From: an uncultured Pelagibacteraceae bacterium
Lineage (GTDB): Bacteria > Pseudomonadota > Alphaproteobacteria > Pelagibacterales > Pelagibacteraceae
Length of the DNA: 64,000 nt
Assembly (NCBI GenBank): GCA_902616145.1
Contig: CACMRM010000005.1
Coordinates: 34,287 to 98,286, forward strand
Reading direction: 5' to 3'
Below are positions 9,403 through 17,680 of the stretch, one piece after another. The number at the start of each line of letters is the position of its first letter. Position 1 is the stretch's first letter. The notes beneath the pieces were generated by a model. The model ran no database searches and was not told the DNA's origin. It saw nothing but the letters and a program-made list of their open reading frames with translations. Both the position numbers and the translations under genes were made by a program.

Positions 9403-9923
9403 AAAAATTTGTAGTATTATTTTTACTAATTTTAACAACAGGATGTGCAAATAAAATGAAACCGACAGATTTTAAAGATCAAAAACCAAGACTAGTCATC
9501 GAAAATTATTTATCGGGTAATGTCAAAGCTTGGGGAGTATTACAAAATAGATCTGGAAAAGTTACGAGACAATTTAAAGCTGATTTAAACGGAAAATGGG
9601 ATGGATCTCAATTAATTTTAGACGAAGTTTTTGATTGGAACGATGGGGAAAGACAAACTCGTCAATGGACTATTAAAAAAATTGATGAACATAACTATGA
9701 GGGAACAGCTTCTGATGTAGTTGGGGTAGCTAAAGGATATTCATATGGCCCAGCTTTTAAATTTGAGTACGTATTACTTGTGCCTGTTAAAGGCAAAAAT
9801 ATCAAAATTACTTTTGATGATTGGATTTTCATGCAAGATGAGCGTGTGGCAATTAACAGAGCAACAATGACTAAGTTTGGAATAAAAGTTGCGGAATTAA
9901 CTGTAATGTTTGTAAAAGATTGA
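9399..9923 (+). CDS. DUF3833 family lipoprotein
   Basis: The N-terminus is a short hydrophobic signal ending in a lipobox, LTTGCANK, with the lipidated cysteine at position 16. The remaining 158 residues match DUF3833: PRLVIENYLSGNVKAWGVLQNRSGK and the repeated WNDGERQTRQWTIKK and FDDWIFMQDERVAINRATMTKFG blocks. These proteins are predicted to sit on the periplasmic face of a membrane and usually accompany cfa/DUF1365 operons. It overlaps cfa by four bases and sodB follows after one base. The biochemical function is unknown. Confidence 0.87.
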   Translation: MKKFVVLFLLILTTGCANKMKPTDFKDQKPRLVIENYLSGNVKAWGVLQNRSGKVTRQFKADLNGKWDGSQLILDEVFDWNDGERQTRQWTIKKIDEHNYEGTASDVVGVAKGYSYGPAFKFEYVLLVPVKGKNIKITFDDWIFMQDERVAINRATMTKFGIKVAELTVMFVKD

Positions 9924-9924
9924 A

Positions 9925-10509
9925 ATGTTTGAGCTTCCTAAACTAGATTACACCAATTCAGCTCTTTCCCCAATAATGTCAGAGCAAACTTTGGACTTAC
10001 ATCATGGTAAACACCATCAAACATATATTACTAATCTAAATAATTTTATAAAAGGTTCAAACTATGAAAAATTATCTCTAGAAGATATAATTAAAAAATC
10101 ATCTTCTGAAAAAAACGCAGGTATTTTTAATAACGCAAGTCAACATTGGAATCATAATCTTTTTTGGAAGTGTATGAAGCCTAATGGAGGCGGAAACGTT
10201 CCATCAAAACTTGAAAATAAAATTAAACAAGATTTCGGAAGTTTTGAAAAATTTAGGGAAGAGTTTATCAATGCTGGAGCTACTCAGTTTGGATCTGGAT
10301 GGTGCTGGTTATCTTTAAAAGATGATAAGCTTGTAGTAACTAAATCACCTAATGCTGAAAACCCTATAATTCATAATATGAAACCAATATTAGGTTGCGA
10401 TGTCTGGGAGCATTCTTATTACTTAGATTATAGAAATAAAAGACCAGCTTACTTAGAAAATTTTTTCGATAAACTAATTAATTGGGAGTTTGTAGAATCA
10501 AACTTATAA
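9925..10509 (+). CDS. sodB: superoxide dismutase, iron type
   Basis: The enzyme converts superoxide to hydrogen peroxide and oxygen in the cytoplasm (no signal peptide). The 194 residues have the four metal ligands expected for Fe/Mn superoxide dismutases: His26 (LHHGKHH), His77 (QHWNH), Asp159 and His163 (DVWEH). Gln73 before WNH occupies the place of the outer-sphere glutamine of the iron enzymes, and the SPNAENP segment lacks the glutamine used by manganese enzymes. I therefore call it iron type. It follows the lipid-modification genes by one base, which ties superoxide defence to the same transcript. Confidence 0.95.
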   Translation: MFELPKLDYTNSALSPIMSEQTLDLHHGKHHQTYITNLNNFIKGSNYEKLSLEDIIKKSSSEKNAGIFNNASQHWNHNLFWKCMKPNGGGNVPSKLENKIKQDFGSFEKFREEFINAGATQFGSGWCWLSLKDDKLVVTKSPNAENPIIHNMKPILGCDVWEHSYYLDYRNKRPAYLENFFDKLINWEFVESNL

Positions 10510-10574
10510 GAATTATATAATTTACTCCCTATTTTTTCTGATTTTCAGACACAAATTAGTTATACCTTTAGTTT

Positions 10575-11039
10575 ATGACTAAGAATAAATATTTATCCTT
10601 TATATTCATTTTTTTGATCACATTTTTAGCATCTGGAATTGGTGGATTTACAACTGCCACTTTCAAAGAGCCTTGGTATTCTCAGATAATTCTTCCAAGT
10701 TTTAATCCTCCAAGCTGGGTGTTTGGGCCTGTATGGACGACTTTATATATCTTAATGTCAGTAGCAATTTGGCGTATTTGGACAAAATATTATGATTACA
10801 AAATTTTAAATTTATATTTTTTGCACCTCTTTTTTAACATGATTTGGAGTGTTATTTTTTTTGGTTTTCATCAAATAGGATTAGCGTTACTAGATTTAGT
10901 TATAATTCTAATATTTATAATTTTCTTGATGAAAATTTATTATTCGAAGGATAAGATTAGTTTTTCCTTAATGGTTCCCTACTTTTTATGGAGCACTTAC
11001 GCTTTAGTGTTAAATTTTTATATTTTTATTTTAAACTAA
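10575..11039 (+). CDS. tspO: TspO/MBR family protein
   Basis: The 154-residue integral membrane protein has the five-helix pattern and signatures of tryptophan-rich sensory proteins: PWYSQIILPSFNPPSWVFGPVW near residue 34 and a late WSTYALVLNFYIF helix. TspO proteins bind porphyrins and have been linked to tetrapyrrole handling and oxidative-stress signalling. In other bacteria they turn up near photolyase and carotenoid genes. A 65-base gap separates it from sodB, long by the standards of this window, so it may have its own promoter. Confidence 0.92.
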   Translation: MTKNKYLSFIFIFLITFLASGIGGFTTATFKEPWYSQIILPSFNPPSWVFGPVWTTLYILMSVAIWRIWTKYYDYKILNLYFLHLFFNMIWSVIFFGFHQIGLALLDLVIILIFIIFLMKIYYSKDKISFSLMVPYFLWSTYALVLNFYIFILN

Positions 11040-11057
11040 ATTAAGCTATATACACAC

Positions 11058-11858
11058 ATGAACTACAATAAAACTTTTAATTTTTTAAAATCCTTACCAT
11101 CTAAATTAAACCTGTTTTACAAAAAAAAATCAAAATCTGTAATAAAAGTAAACAACAAATCAAAAAATAAGAAAGTTTTTGATCCGGTAACTAATTTTGA
11201 TAAGTCTTTTGAAAAATACATAAGATCATTAATTCACAAAAAATTTCCTAAAGACTCCATTATTGGTGAAGAGTTTGAAAATAAAAAATCCGATAATCAT
11301 TTTCAATGGTCAATCGACCCGATAGATGGGACAAGAGCTTTTATTATTGGAGCACCGACTTGGTCTAACTTAATAGGTCTTTCTTTAAACAAAAAATCAA
11401 AAGTTGGTTTAGCGAATTTTCCAGAATTAAATAAATTTTATATAAATGATCAAAAAAAATCCTATATTTTTAAAAATAATAAAAAAAAAATTCTTAGATC
11501 CTCTAATAATAACAATTTAAAAACAGTAAAAATTATCGGAAATTTTCATGGGACCTTAAGCTACGAAAGGCAAAGAAAAGTTATAAAGAAATTTGGTTGG
11601 TCATTCAGGTTAGCTGGATTTGATGCTTTAAATTATTGTTTATTAGCTGAGGGAACAGTAGACGCTGTAATAGAAGCTAACTTAAAGCCTTATGATATTT
11701 TACCTTTAATACCAATCATAAAAAACTCAGGCGCTGTTGTAACTAACTGGAAAAATGAACCTGCAGAAATAGGAGGTAATATTATTGCTTCATCTAATAA
11801 AGCTTTACATAACAAGATTCTAAGATTACTAAAACCTTTTACAAAAAAAAATGATTAG
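11058..11858 (+). CDS. inositol monophosphatase family phosphatase (HisN-like)
   Basis: The 266-residue protein carries the metal-binding motifs of the lithium-sensitive phosphatase family: DPVTNFD at 42-48, GEE at 70-72, and WSIDPIDGTRAF from residue 84. The late motif, LKPYDILPLIPIIKNSGA, holds the last metal-ligand aspartate in an altered context, where the family usually has a WD pair. The IDGTRAF wording and overall length resemble histidinol-phosphate phosphatases of the HisN type, which would supply the last-but-one step of histidine synthesis. I cannot exclude action on inositol or nucleotide phosphates. It overlaps the next gene by eight bases. Confidence 0.78.
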   Translation: MNYNKTFNFLKSLPSKLNLFYKKKSKSVIKVNNKSKNKKVFDPVTNFDKSFEKYIRSLIHKKFPKDSIIGEEFENKKSDNHFQWSIDPIDGTRAFIIGAPTWSNLIGLSLNKKSKVGLANFPELNKFYINDQKKSYIFKNNKKKILRSSNNNNLKTVKIIGNFHGTLSYERQRKVIKKFGWSFRLAGFDALNYCLLAEGTVDAVIEANLKPYDILPLIPIIKNSGAVVTNWKNEPAEIGGNIIASSNKALHNKILRLLKPFTKKND

Positions 11859-12372
11859 TTTATTTTTAAATAGAATTTATAGAGCTATCAAAATAGATAT
11901 AGATCTTTACGAAGAGGTTGAAAAAGATAAAAAAGCGACTTTTCAAGCAGGTATAGTAGTCGTGTTATCAAGTCTTGCAGCCGGCGTTGGATCTTTGCAT
12001 TTGGGAGCTTCAAATTTTCTAATTGCTCCTGCGCTCTCTCTTTTAAGCTGGTATGTGTGGGCTTATATAATTTATTTTGTTGGTGTAAAACTTTTTGGGG
12101 ATATTAAAACCAAAAGTGATCACGGTGAACTTTTAAGAACGATTGGGTTTTCAAGCGCACCAGGATTAATCAGAGTCTTTGGAGTTACACCAGAGTTAAT
12201 GACAGTAACTTTTGTTGGTTCAGCATTCTGGATGCTTGCTTGCATGGTTGTAGCAGTTAAATCTGCGCTAGACTACGATAGCCTTTGGAAAGCATTTGGG
12301 GTTGTAGTAGTTTCTTGGTTAGTGCAAGCGTTCTTTTTATTCTTAATAATTATTTTATTTAAAGGTTTCTAA
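11851..12372 (+). CDS. Yip1 family membrane protein
   Basis: The 173-residue protein begins with a short cytoplasmic segment (LNRIYRAIKIDIDLYEEVEKD) followed by about five hydrophobic helices. The conserved LLRTIGFSSAPGLIRVFG loop, between helices two and three, is typical of the bacterial Yip1 domain. Function is unknown; the family is assigned by pattern only. The gene overlaps the end of the inositol-phosphatase gene, and its own last four bases overlap an opposite-strand small gene. Confidence 0.7.
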   Translation: MISLFLNRIYRAIKIDIDLYEEVEKDKKATFQAGIVVVLSSLAAGVGSLHLGASNFLIAPALSLLSWYVWAYIIYFVGVKLFGDIKTKSDHGELLRTIGFSSAPGLIRVFGVTPELMTVTFVGSAFWMLACMVVAVKSALDYDSLWKAFGVVVVSWLVQAFFLFLIIILFKGF

Positions 12373-12533
12373 ATAGGAAAAATTCTTTTTGAAAGGTTAC
12401 AGCTGTTACAAATTTTGTAGCTATGCATAATTAAGTTTTGTTTTACACTTTCGTCTTCTCTTCTGCATTCTTCGCAAATATTATCTGTAATACCTTTATT
12501 ATCGTCTATGACAATATGATCATCGTTTTTCAT
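12369..12533 (-). CDS. 54-residue protein with two CxxC pairs
   Basis: A complete small reading frame starts at the ATG on the minus strand at 12533. The product is acidic at the start and carries Cys20/Cys23 (CEEC) and Cys42/Cys45 (CNSC), the spacing of a single zinc ribbon. It fills an otherwise empty gap between the Yip1 gene and msrA. Four correctly spaced cysteines in a 54-residue frame are unlikely by chance in this AT-rich sequence, but no homologue was recognised and no strong ribosome binding site is seen. A redox or nucleic-acid-binding role would be speculation. Confidence 0.5.
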   Translation of the reverse strand: MKNDDHIVIDDNKGITDNICEECRREDESVKQNLIMHSYKICNSCNLSKRIFPI

Positions 12534-12556
12534 AAAAATTAATATATCATTAAAAT

Positions 12557-13129
12557 ATGAAAAAATATTTATTTACGATTCTAATTTTTTTAATAAGCAC
12601 GTCTGCTCAATCAAAAAATTTAAAAAAAGTTTATTTTGCAGGAGGATGCTTTTGGTGCATGGAGGAGTCGTTCGATGGCATTGAAGGTGTTTTGTCAACA
12701 GTTTCAGGTTATTCAGGCGGGCATTTGAAAAATCCTACTTACAATGATGTAATATACAAAGATACAGGCCATGTAGAAGCTTTAGAAATAACTTATGATC
12801 CAAACAAAGTAAACTATGAAAAATTACTTAATATTTTTTGGACAAATATAGACCCCTTTGACTCAGAGGGTCAATTTTGCGACAAAGGTAAAAGCTATAG
12901 ATCAGTAATTTTTTATCAAAATCAACTAGAAAAAGAATTTATTGACGAATCTTTTAAAAATTTAGAAAAGAAATTTGGTAAAAAAATTGTTACTTTAGTA
13001 TGGAAATTTGAGGAATTTTATCAAGCAGAAGATTATCACCAAGATTATTATGAAAAAAATTTTATTCGTTATCTAATGTATAAAAAGGCGTGTAAAAGAG
13101 AAGATACCTTGAGAGAAATATGGAATTGA
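12557..13129 (+). CDS. msrA: peptide-methionine (S)-S-oxide reductase, exported
   Basis: MsrA reduces the S-epimer of methionine sulfoxide in oxidised proteins. The 190 residues include the active-site GGCFWCMEE with catalytic Cys31, followed by GVLSTVSGYSGG and the TGHVEALEITYDPNKV block. The C-terminal part contains FDSEGQFCDKG and YHQDYYE. Unlike most MsrA proteins it begins with a clear signal peptide (residues 1-19, cut after AQS), so it probably repairs proteins in the periplasm. It overlaps the next gene by ten bases. Confidence 0.93.
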   Translation: MKKYLFTILIFLISTSAQSKNLKKVYFAGGCFWCMEESFDGIEGVLSTVSGYSGGHLKNPTYNDVIYKDTGHVEALEITYDPNKVNYEKLLNIFWTNIDPFDSEGQFCDKGKSYRSVIFYQNQLEKEFIDESFKNLEKKFGKKIVTLVWKFEEFYQAEDYHQDYYEKNFIRYLMYKKACKREDTLREIWN

Positions 13130-13575
13130 AAAAAATAATTTTAGCAATTTTTTTCTTGAGTTTTATTAATTCAGCAAATGCAGAGATAATAAAACCAGCT
13201 GAAAATTTGTCTGCTTATGATGTTATAAAAATACAATTAAATGCTTTAAAAAATAATGATGATCAAGATAACGGCATAAAACAAACATGGATATTTGCCC
13301 ATCCTGATAATAAAAAAATGACTGGCCCATATCCCAGATTCAGAATTATGCTCTACGACGTTCATTACAGAATATTGTTAAACCATTTTTCACATAAAAT
13401 AGATTTAATTACTAATACTGAGAATAAATTTGTTTATGGAGTAAAAGTTTTAACCGATGAGAAACAACAATTTTTTTATGAATGGCATGTAAGCAAAGGT
13501 AATGAGGAAAATTGTACAAATTGTTGGTTTACCACAGCAGTTTCAATGCCACTTGATCAAGGAAATTCAATTTGA
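13120..13575 (+). CDS. DUF4864 secreted protein
   Basis: The 151-residue protein has a signal peptide (about residues 1-22, ending ANA) and the DUF4864 pattern: a helix with DVIKIQLNALKNND, then GIKQTWIFAHPDNKKMTGPYPRF, and a strand-rich C-terminal half with FFYEWHVSK and CTNCWFTTAVSMPL. The family resembles NTF2-like domains and has no assigned activity. It overlaps msrA upstream and a small membrane protein downstream, so it belongs to the same transcript. Confidence 0.8.
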   Translation: MELKKIILAIFFLSFINSANAEIIKPAENLSAYDVIKIQLNALKNNDDQDNGIKQTWIFAHPDNKKMTGPYPRFRIMLYDVHYRILLNHFSHKIDLITNTENKFVYGVKVLTDEKQQFFYEWHVSKGNEENCTNCWFTTAVSMPLDQGNSI

Positions 13576-13772
13576 AAAGACCACCTTTTGCTATTCGATA
13601 CTTGATTATTGGTGCAATATTAGTGGGGCCACCAATACTCAGTACTCATTATGGAACAATATACTTAGGTAAGCATAATGGTGTGCTTCTTGGTTTTTGC
13701 GTTGGAATAGTTTGTGTATCTTTTGCGTGTTGGAAGCTGTTTATTGATGAGTGGAGGGATGACGAAGACTAA
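13572..13772 (+). CDS. small two-helix membrane protein
   Basis: The start is a TTG that overlaps the stop codon of the DUF4864 gene (TTGA), a normal coupling arrangement here. The 66-residue product has two hydrophobic helices (about 9-26 and 36-53) and an acidic C-terminal tail, DEWRDDED. I do not recognise the family. The gene ends on the first base of the photolyase-like gene, which suggests that it is made together with that flavoprotein. Confidence 0.65.
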   Translation: MKRPPFAIRYLIIGAILVGPPILSTHYGTIYLGKHNGVLLGFCVGIVCVSFACWKLFIDEWRDDED

Positions 13773-14908
13773 TGAAATTCGAAACTTCAAGAGAAGGAGC
13801 GTTAAAAAAGCTCGATGCTTTTATAAACAGTGAATTAGCAAATTATAGTTTTAAAAGAAATTTTGATTTAGGGCCAAAAGACAAATCAAACGTATCTTGC
13901 TTATCACCTTACATCTCTCATAGATTAATTACCGAACATGAAGTTGCAAAGACAGTTTTAGCAAAGTTTCCATATCAAAAAGTTGAAAAATATATTCAAG
14001 AAATATTTTGGAGAGTTTATTGGAAAGGTTGGTTAGAACTTAGGCCTCAAGTTTGGACTGACTTTATAGAAGATTTAAAAGGATTAAAGGAAGATGATAA
14101 TTATAAAAAGGCAATCAATGGCGAAACTCTAATTGAATGTTTTAATGATTGGGTAAAAGAGCTTAAAGAAAATAATTATTTACATAATCATACAAGAATG
14201 TGGTTTGCTAGCATTTGGATATTTACTTTAAATTTACCTTGGCAGAAAGGTGCAGAGTTTTTTATGAAACACTTATATGATGGTGATGCCGCTTCTAATA
14301 CTTTAAGTTGGAGATGGGTAGCAGGATTGCAAACTAAAGGTAAACACTACGTTGCTCAATCATGGAATATAAGCAAGTTCACAAATGATAAATATAAAAA
14401 TGTTAAATTAAATGAGAACGCTTCACCTATATCAGACAAAAGAGAATATAAATTAAATCCACTTAATTTTATTTCAGAAGATAATTCAAATGAAAATTTA
14501 TTATTTTTTGAGAACGAGTTAAATTTAGAAAATAAAAATTTAAAAAAATATAAAAATATTTATCTAGTTTTATTAAGTAATGAGGCTCGAAAGTTGAAGC
14601 TTGAAAAAAATGTATTAGAATATAAGTCAAAAATAATAAGAGACCAAAAAAAACGATTTAGAGATATAAAAATCATAGATGAAGAAAAATTTAAAGCTCT
14701 GGCGAGTGAAATTAATTCTTTTGATGTTATTCACCCAAGCATTGGAGAAAATTATTCTTATTTAAATGCCATAAGGAAAAAACAAAATTTAGAATTAAAT
14801 TTTATTTTGCGTGAGGAAGATAAATTTTCTTGGCAATTTTCTAATAAAGGATATTTTAATTTTAAAAATAATATTCCTAAAATTTTAACAAGTTTTAATT
14901 TACAATAA
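13772..14908 (+). CDS. photolyase/cryptochrome-like FAD-binding domain protein
   Basis: The 378-residue protein consists essentially of the C-terminal helical FAD-binding domain of photolyases. It starts almost at once with the region that follows the antenna domain, and the N-terminal alpha/beta domain is absent. Visible signatures are LSPYISHRLI, EIFWRVYWKGWLELRPQVW near residue 71, HNHTRMWFASIWIF near 146 and GDAASNTLSWRWVAGLQTKGKHY near 171, which match the flavin pocket. Members with this short form are often encoded next to DUF2256, as here. DNA repair or a light-sensing role are both possible; neither is proven by the sequence. Confidence 0.85.
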   Translation: MKFETSREGALKKLDAFINSELANYSFKRNFDLGPKDKSNVSCLSPYISHRLITEHEVAKTVLAKFPYQKVEKYIQEIFWRVYWKGWLELRPQVWTDFIEDLKGLKEDDNYKKAINGETLIECFNDWVKELKENNYLHNHTRMWFASIWIFTLNLPWQKGAEFFMKHLYDGDAASNTLSWRWVAGLQTKGKHYVAQSWNISKFTNDKYKNVKLNENASPISDKREYKLNPLNFISEDNSNENLLFFENELNLENKNLKKYKNIYLVLLSNEARKLKLEKNVLEYKSKIIRDQKKRFRDIKIIDEEKFKALASEINSFDVIHPSIGENYSYLNAIRKKQNLELNFILREEDKFSWQFSNKGYFNFKNNIPKILTSFNLQ

Positions 14909-14909
14909 A

Positions 14910-15038
14910 TTATTTAGAAGAACATTTTTTTGAACAGTATTTTACCCTCTCCCAATTTAGTCTCCATTTTTTTCTCCAAGAAAAAGGTTTATTACAAACT
15001 AGACAAGTTTTTTTTGGCAAATTAGCTTTTTTTATCAT
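14910..15038 (-). CDS. DUF2256 zinc-ribbon-like protein
   Basis: This 42-residue protein was found by reading the gap between the photolyase-like genes on the minus strand. It has the DUF2256 pattern: NLPKKTC, a CxxC pair at Cys12/Cys15, FSWRKKW, then Cys35 and Cys39 in YCSKKC. Four cysteines suggest one zinc ion. The family is almost always encoded beside photolyase or cryptochrome genes, but its function is unknown. Its start codon lies within the last 17 bases of the DCC-family gene upstream on the same strand, indicating translational coupling. Confidence 0.88.
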   Translation of the reverse strand: MIKKANLPKKTCLVCNKPFSWRKKWRLNWERVKYCSKKCSSK

Positions 15039-15381
15039 TTAGTTGGTGTTTATTTTTTATAAAAAGAAAATAAGCTGCAATCTCATAAAAGATATTTAAT
15101 ATAAAAAATAAAGGTTTAATTTTAAATATTTTATATAAAAAATTATATTTAGGAACATTTTTCCAAATTATTAAAAAAGACTCTGCTCCATCAATTACTC
15201 TACCATCTTGTATAACATGCATTCTTCTTAAAAGATCTTTATAAGATTTAGAAGTAATTTTCTGAGCTTCTTCATTATCAGTTACATCTATCCACTCAAC
15301 ACTATTATCGCTATGTTTTTTGTAATGATTGATTTCAGCTCTACAAATATTACATGAATTGTTAAAAAAAACTTTAACCAT
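15022..15381 (-). CDS. DCC family thiol-disulfide oxidoreductase (DUF393)
   Basis: The 119-residue protein has a thioredoxin-like fold with the active-site motif NNSCNICRAEI (Cys10 and Cys13), the CxxC of the DCC family, which is named for its usual D-x-x-C-x-x-C motif. Here the aspartate is replaced by asparagine. The RMHVIQDGRVIDGAESFLIIW segment is a second family signature. The C-terminal third is hydrophobic and may touch the membrane. It overlaps the photolyase gene upstream by eight bases and DUF2256 downstream, forming a three-gene minus-strand unit. The redox partner is unknown. Confidence 0.87.
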   Translation of the reverse strand: MVKVFFNNSCNICRAEINHYKKHSDNSVEWIDVTDNEEAQKITSKSYKDLLRRMHVIQDGRVIDGAESFLIIWKNVPKYNFLYKIFKIKPLFFILNIFYEIAAYFLFIKNKHQLNDKKS

Positions 15382-16864
15382 TAGTATTATCTTTTATAAA
15401 ATTATTGGCAGCTTTAAAAATTCTTGTTTTTCTCTCTTTATTCATTTTTTCAGAAACTCTAACCATCATTGCAAGACGTGGATTTTTTAAAAAGAATTTC
15501 TTATGTCTATCTATAAATTTCCAATATAATCCGTCCATTACATCACACCAAGGACCTTTTTTAAAATGCATCATTTTAAGAAAATAACTAGATCCACAAA
15601 TATAAGGTTTCGTTGCAAATATTCCGCCATCACTAAATAATCCCATTCCGTAAACATTTGGCGCCATTACCCAGTCAGATGAGTCTACGAACATTTCCAT
15701 AAACCATTTGTAAACTTGTTTAGGGTTTATCTCACAAAGATTCATTATGTTTGCCAATATCATTAGTCTTTCAATATGATGCGACCAGCCGTAGTTTTTA
15801 GCATTATTAATTGCATGATCTAACGGATCTAAACCAGTATTTCCGTCGTACCAAGATTTTTTCATTTTTCTTTTATGATTAAAAAAATTAGTATTATCTA
15901 ATCGGTGATCATAGTTTTGATAAATTCCTCTCATAAACTCTCTCCAACCTATAATCTGTCTAATATACCCTTCTAAAGAATTCATAGGTATTTTATTTTC
16001 AATCTTTCTTAACTTCTCTATTATTTCTTCTGGAGCTATTAGACCTAGGTTTATAAGTGGACTTAGCGCACTATGAAAAACAGTATTTGATTTATCTGTT
16101 ACTGCATCCTCATAATCCCCAAAAAGCTTTATTCTCTCTCTCAAAAAATCATCTAGCCACTTATTTGCATCTTTTCGTGTTGTTGGGAACCAAAATCTAT
16201 CAGTATTCCCTGGATGATCTTGAAAATTAGAATTAATAAATTTTTTAAGAGCAATAGTTTCCTTTGTCTCTTTTACCTTAGAAATTACAGGGACTTTTAT
16301 AGTATTAGGAAGTTTTTTTCTATTTTCTTCATCGAAACTCCATTTATTTCCTTTTGGAGTTCCATTTTTATTCATTAATAAATTCATTTTTGTTCTTACG
16401 ATTTTATAAAAATTTGCCATGAAAGGTCGTTTATTTTTAGAAAGGTAATCTTTAAATTCCTGTCTCTCCATTAAAAACATCGGAGATCTAACTTGGTTAA
16501 TCTTAAGTGAATTTTTTTTTCCCAAATTTAATATTCTTTTTTCAAAAAATTTATCCTCAATTTCAAAAAAGGTAATTTCTTTTATCTTTTTTTCTTTAAT
16601 AGTCTTTTCTAATTTTTTTTCGTAGGATAATTTAAAATCTTTATTTACATCTTTATATATTAAATTAAAATTTTTCGATTTAAGCTCATCTTTAAATGAT
16701 CTCATTGAAGATAAAAATAACAGTATTTTTAATTTGTGATGTTTTTCAAAGGTGCATAAACCGTAGTCTTCTGCCATAAAAAAAGTATGATCTTTATAAT
16801 CAGAGAGATATTTTGGGTTAAAAAGTTGATTTCCTAAAATTATAAAAAGCTTCATAAGTAACAA
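15374..16864 (-). CDS. photolyase-related protein of the bacterial FeS-BCP/PhrB type
   Basis: At 496 residues this is a full-length member of the bacterial cryptochrome/photolyase group represented by Agrobacterium PhrB. The N-terminal domain starts FIILGNQLF. The FAD-domain signatures are EGYIRQIIGWREFMRGIYQ near residue 300 and WVMAPNVYGMGLFSDGGIFATKPYICGSSYF near 400. PhrB-type enzymes repair (6-4) photoproducts and carry a 4Fe-4S cluster. Here the C-terminal segment usually holding a CxxC and a third cysteine reads KMMHFKKGPWCDVMDGLYW, leaving only Cys440, with Cys423 nearby in ICG. The cluster may therefore be missing. The start could also be the second methionine at residue 4. Confidence 0.88.
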   Translation of the reverse strand: MLLMKLFIILGNQLFNPKYLSDYKDHTFFMAEDYGLCTFEKHHKLKILLFLSSMRSFKDELKSKNFNLIYKDVNKDFKLSYEKKLEKTIKEKKIKEITFFEIEDKFFEKRILNLGKKNSLKINQVRSPMFLMERQEFKDYLSKNKRPFMANFYKIVRTKMNLLMNKNGTPKGNKWSFDEENRKKLPNTIKVPVISKVKETKETIALKKFINSNFQDHPGNTDRFWFPTTRKDANKWLDDFLRERIKLFGDYEDAVTDKSNTVFHSALSPLINLGLIAPEEIIEKLRKIENKIPMNSLEGYIRQIIGWREFMRGIYQNYDHRLDNTNFFNHKRKMKKSWYDGNTGLDPLDHAINNAKNYGWSHHIERLMILANIMNLCEINPKQVYKWFMEMFVDSSDWVMAPNVYGMGLFSDGGIFATKPYICGSSYFLKMMHFKKGPWCDVMDGLYWKFIDRHKKFFLKNPRLAMMVRVSEKMNKERKTRIFKAANNFIKDNTNG

Positions 16865-16939
16865 AATACATATTTTATTAAGATATTACACGCGTCATTA
16901 TTTGCATGTAAATAACCTTTAATAATGTTATTTTTAATT

Positions 16940-17650
16940 ATGAAAAAAGTAATTTTAGGAGCGACCGGATCAATCGGAACTTCTTTGGCAAAAAAATTGT
17001 ATGAAAGCGGTGAAGAATTACACTTGGTAGGAAGAGATGAGTCTAGTTTGTCATCTTTAGCAAACGATCTAAAATCAACATTTACCGTTTGCGATGTTCT
17101 CGAGGAAAATTTTTCTGAAAAAATATCGACTGATTTAAAAGATGATCAAATTAATGGTCTAGCTTTTTGTGTAGGCTCAATAGATTTAAAACCATTAAAG
17201 TTAACTAAAAAAAGTGACTTTATGCAGTCTTTTAATCTTAATCTTATCTCAGCTACTGAGGTAATAAGATCATTAGTAGATAATTTAAAAAAAAACAAAG
17301 GTTCAATAGTTTTATTTTCAACGGTTGCAGTAAAACAAGGTTTCCCAAATCATGCGATCGTTTCATCAGCTAAAGGAGCTATAGAAGGTCTGACTTTGGC
17401 ATTAGCAGCCGAGTTTGCTCCTAATGTTCGTGTAAATTGTATAGCACCTAGTTTGACTAATTCCAAAATTTCTAACTTTTTACTCAAAAACGAAAAGGTT
17501 GCTGAAGGTATTGCCAAAATGCACCCAATGAAAAGGATAGGCCAAGGGGAAGACTCTGCCTCAGTAGCTAAATTTCTTCTTACGGATGAGAGTTCCTGGA
17601 TTACTGGCCAAATATTTGGCGTGGATGGAGGAAGATCATCTGTCGCATAA
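16940..17650 (+). CDS. SDR family protein lacking the catalytic tyrosine
   Basis: The 236-residue protein has the short-chain dehydrogenase nucleotide-binding motif GATGSIGTSLAKKL near the N-terminus and the C-terminal GQIFGVDGGRSS. The usual YxxxK active site reads VSSAK, with Val141 where tyrosine is expected and Lys145 kept, so classical hydride-transfer chemistry is doubtful. The ATG at 16940 places the motif at residue 7 and is preferred over the ATG five codons upstream. It is transcribed divergently from the photolyase gene, 75 bases away, and similar SDR genes occur in photolyase clusters elsewhere. Confidence 0.82.
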   Translation: MKKVILGATGSIGTSLAKKLYESGEELHLVGRDESSLSSLANDLKSTFTVCDVLEENFSEKISTDLKDDQINGLAFCVGSIDLKPLKLTKKSDFMQSFNLNLISATEVIRSLVDNLKKNKGSIVLFSTVAVKQGFPNHAIVSSAKGAIEGLTLALAAEFAPNVRVNCIAPSLTNSKISNFLLKNEKVAEGIAKMHPMKRIGQGEDSASVAKFLLTDESSWITGQIFGVDGGRSSVA

Positions 17651-17680
17651 CAATTTATTTTAAAGTTGTTAATAAATTAT

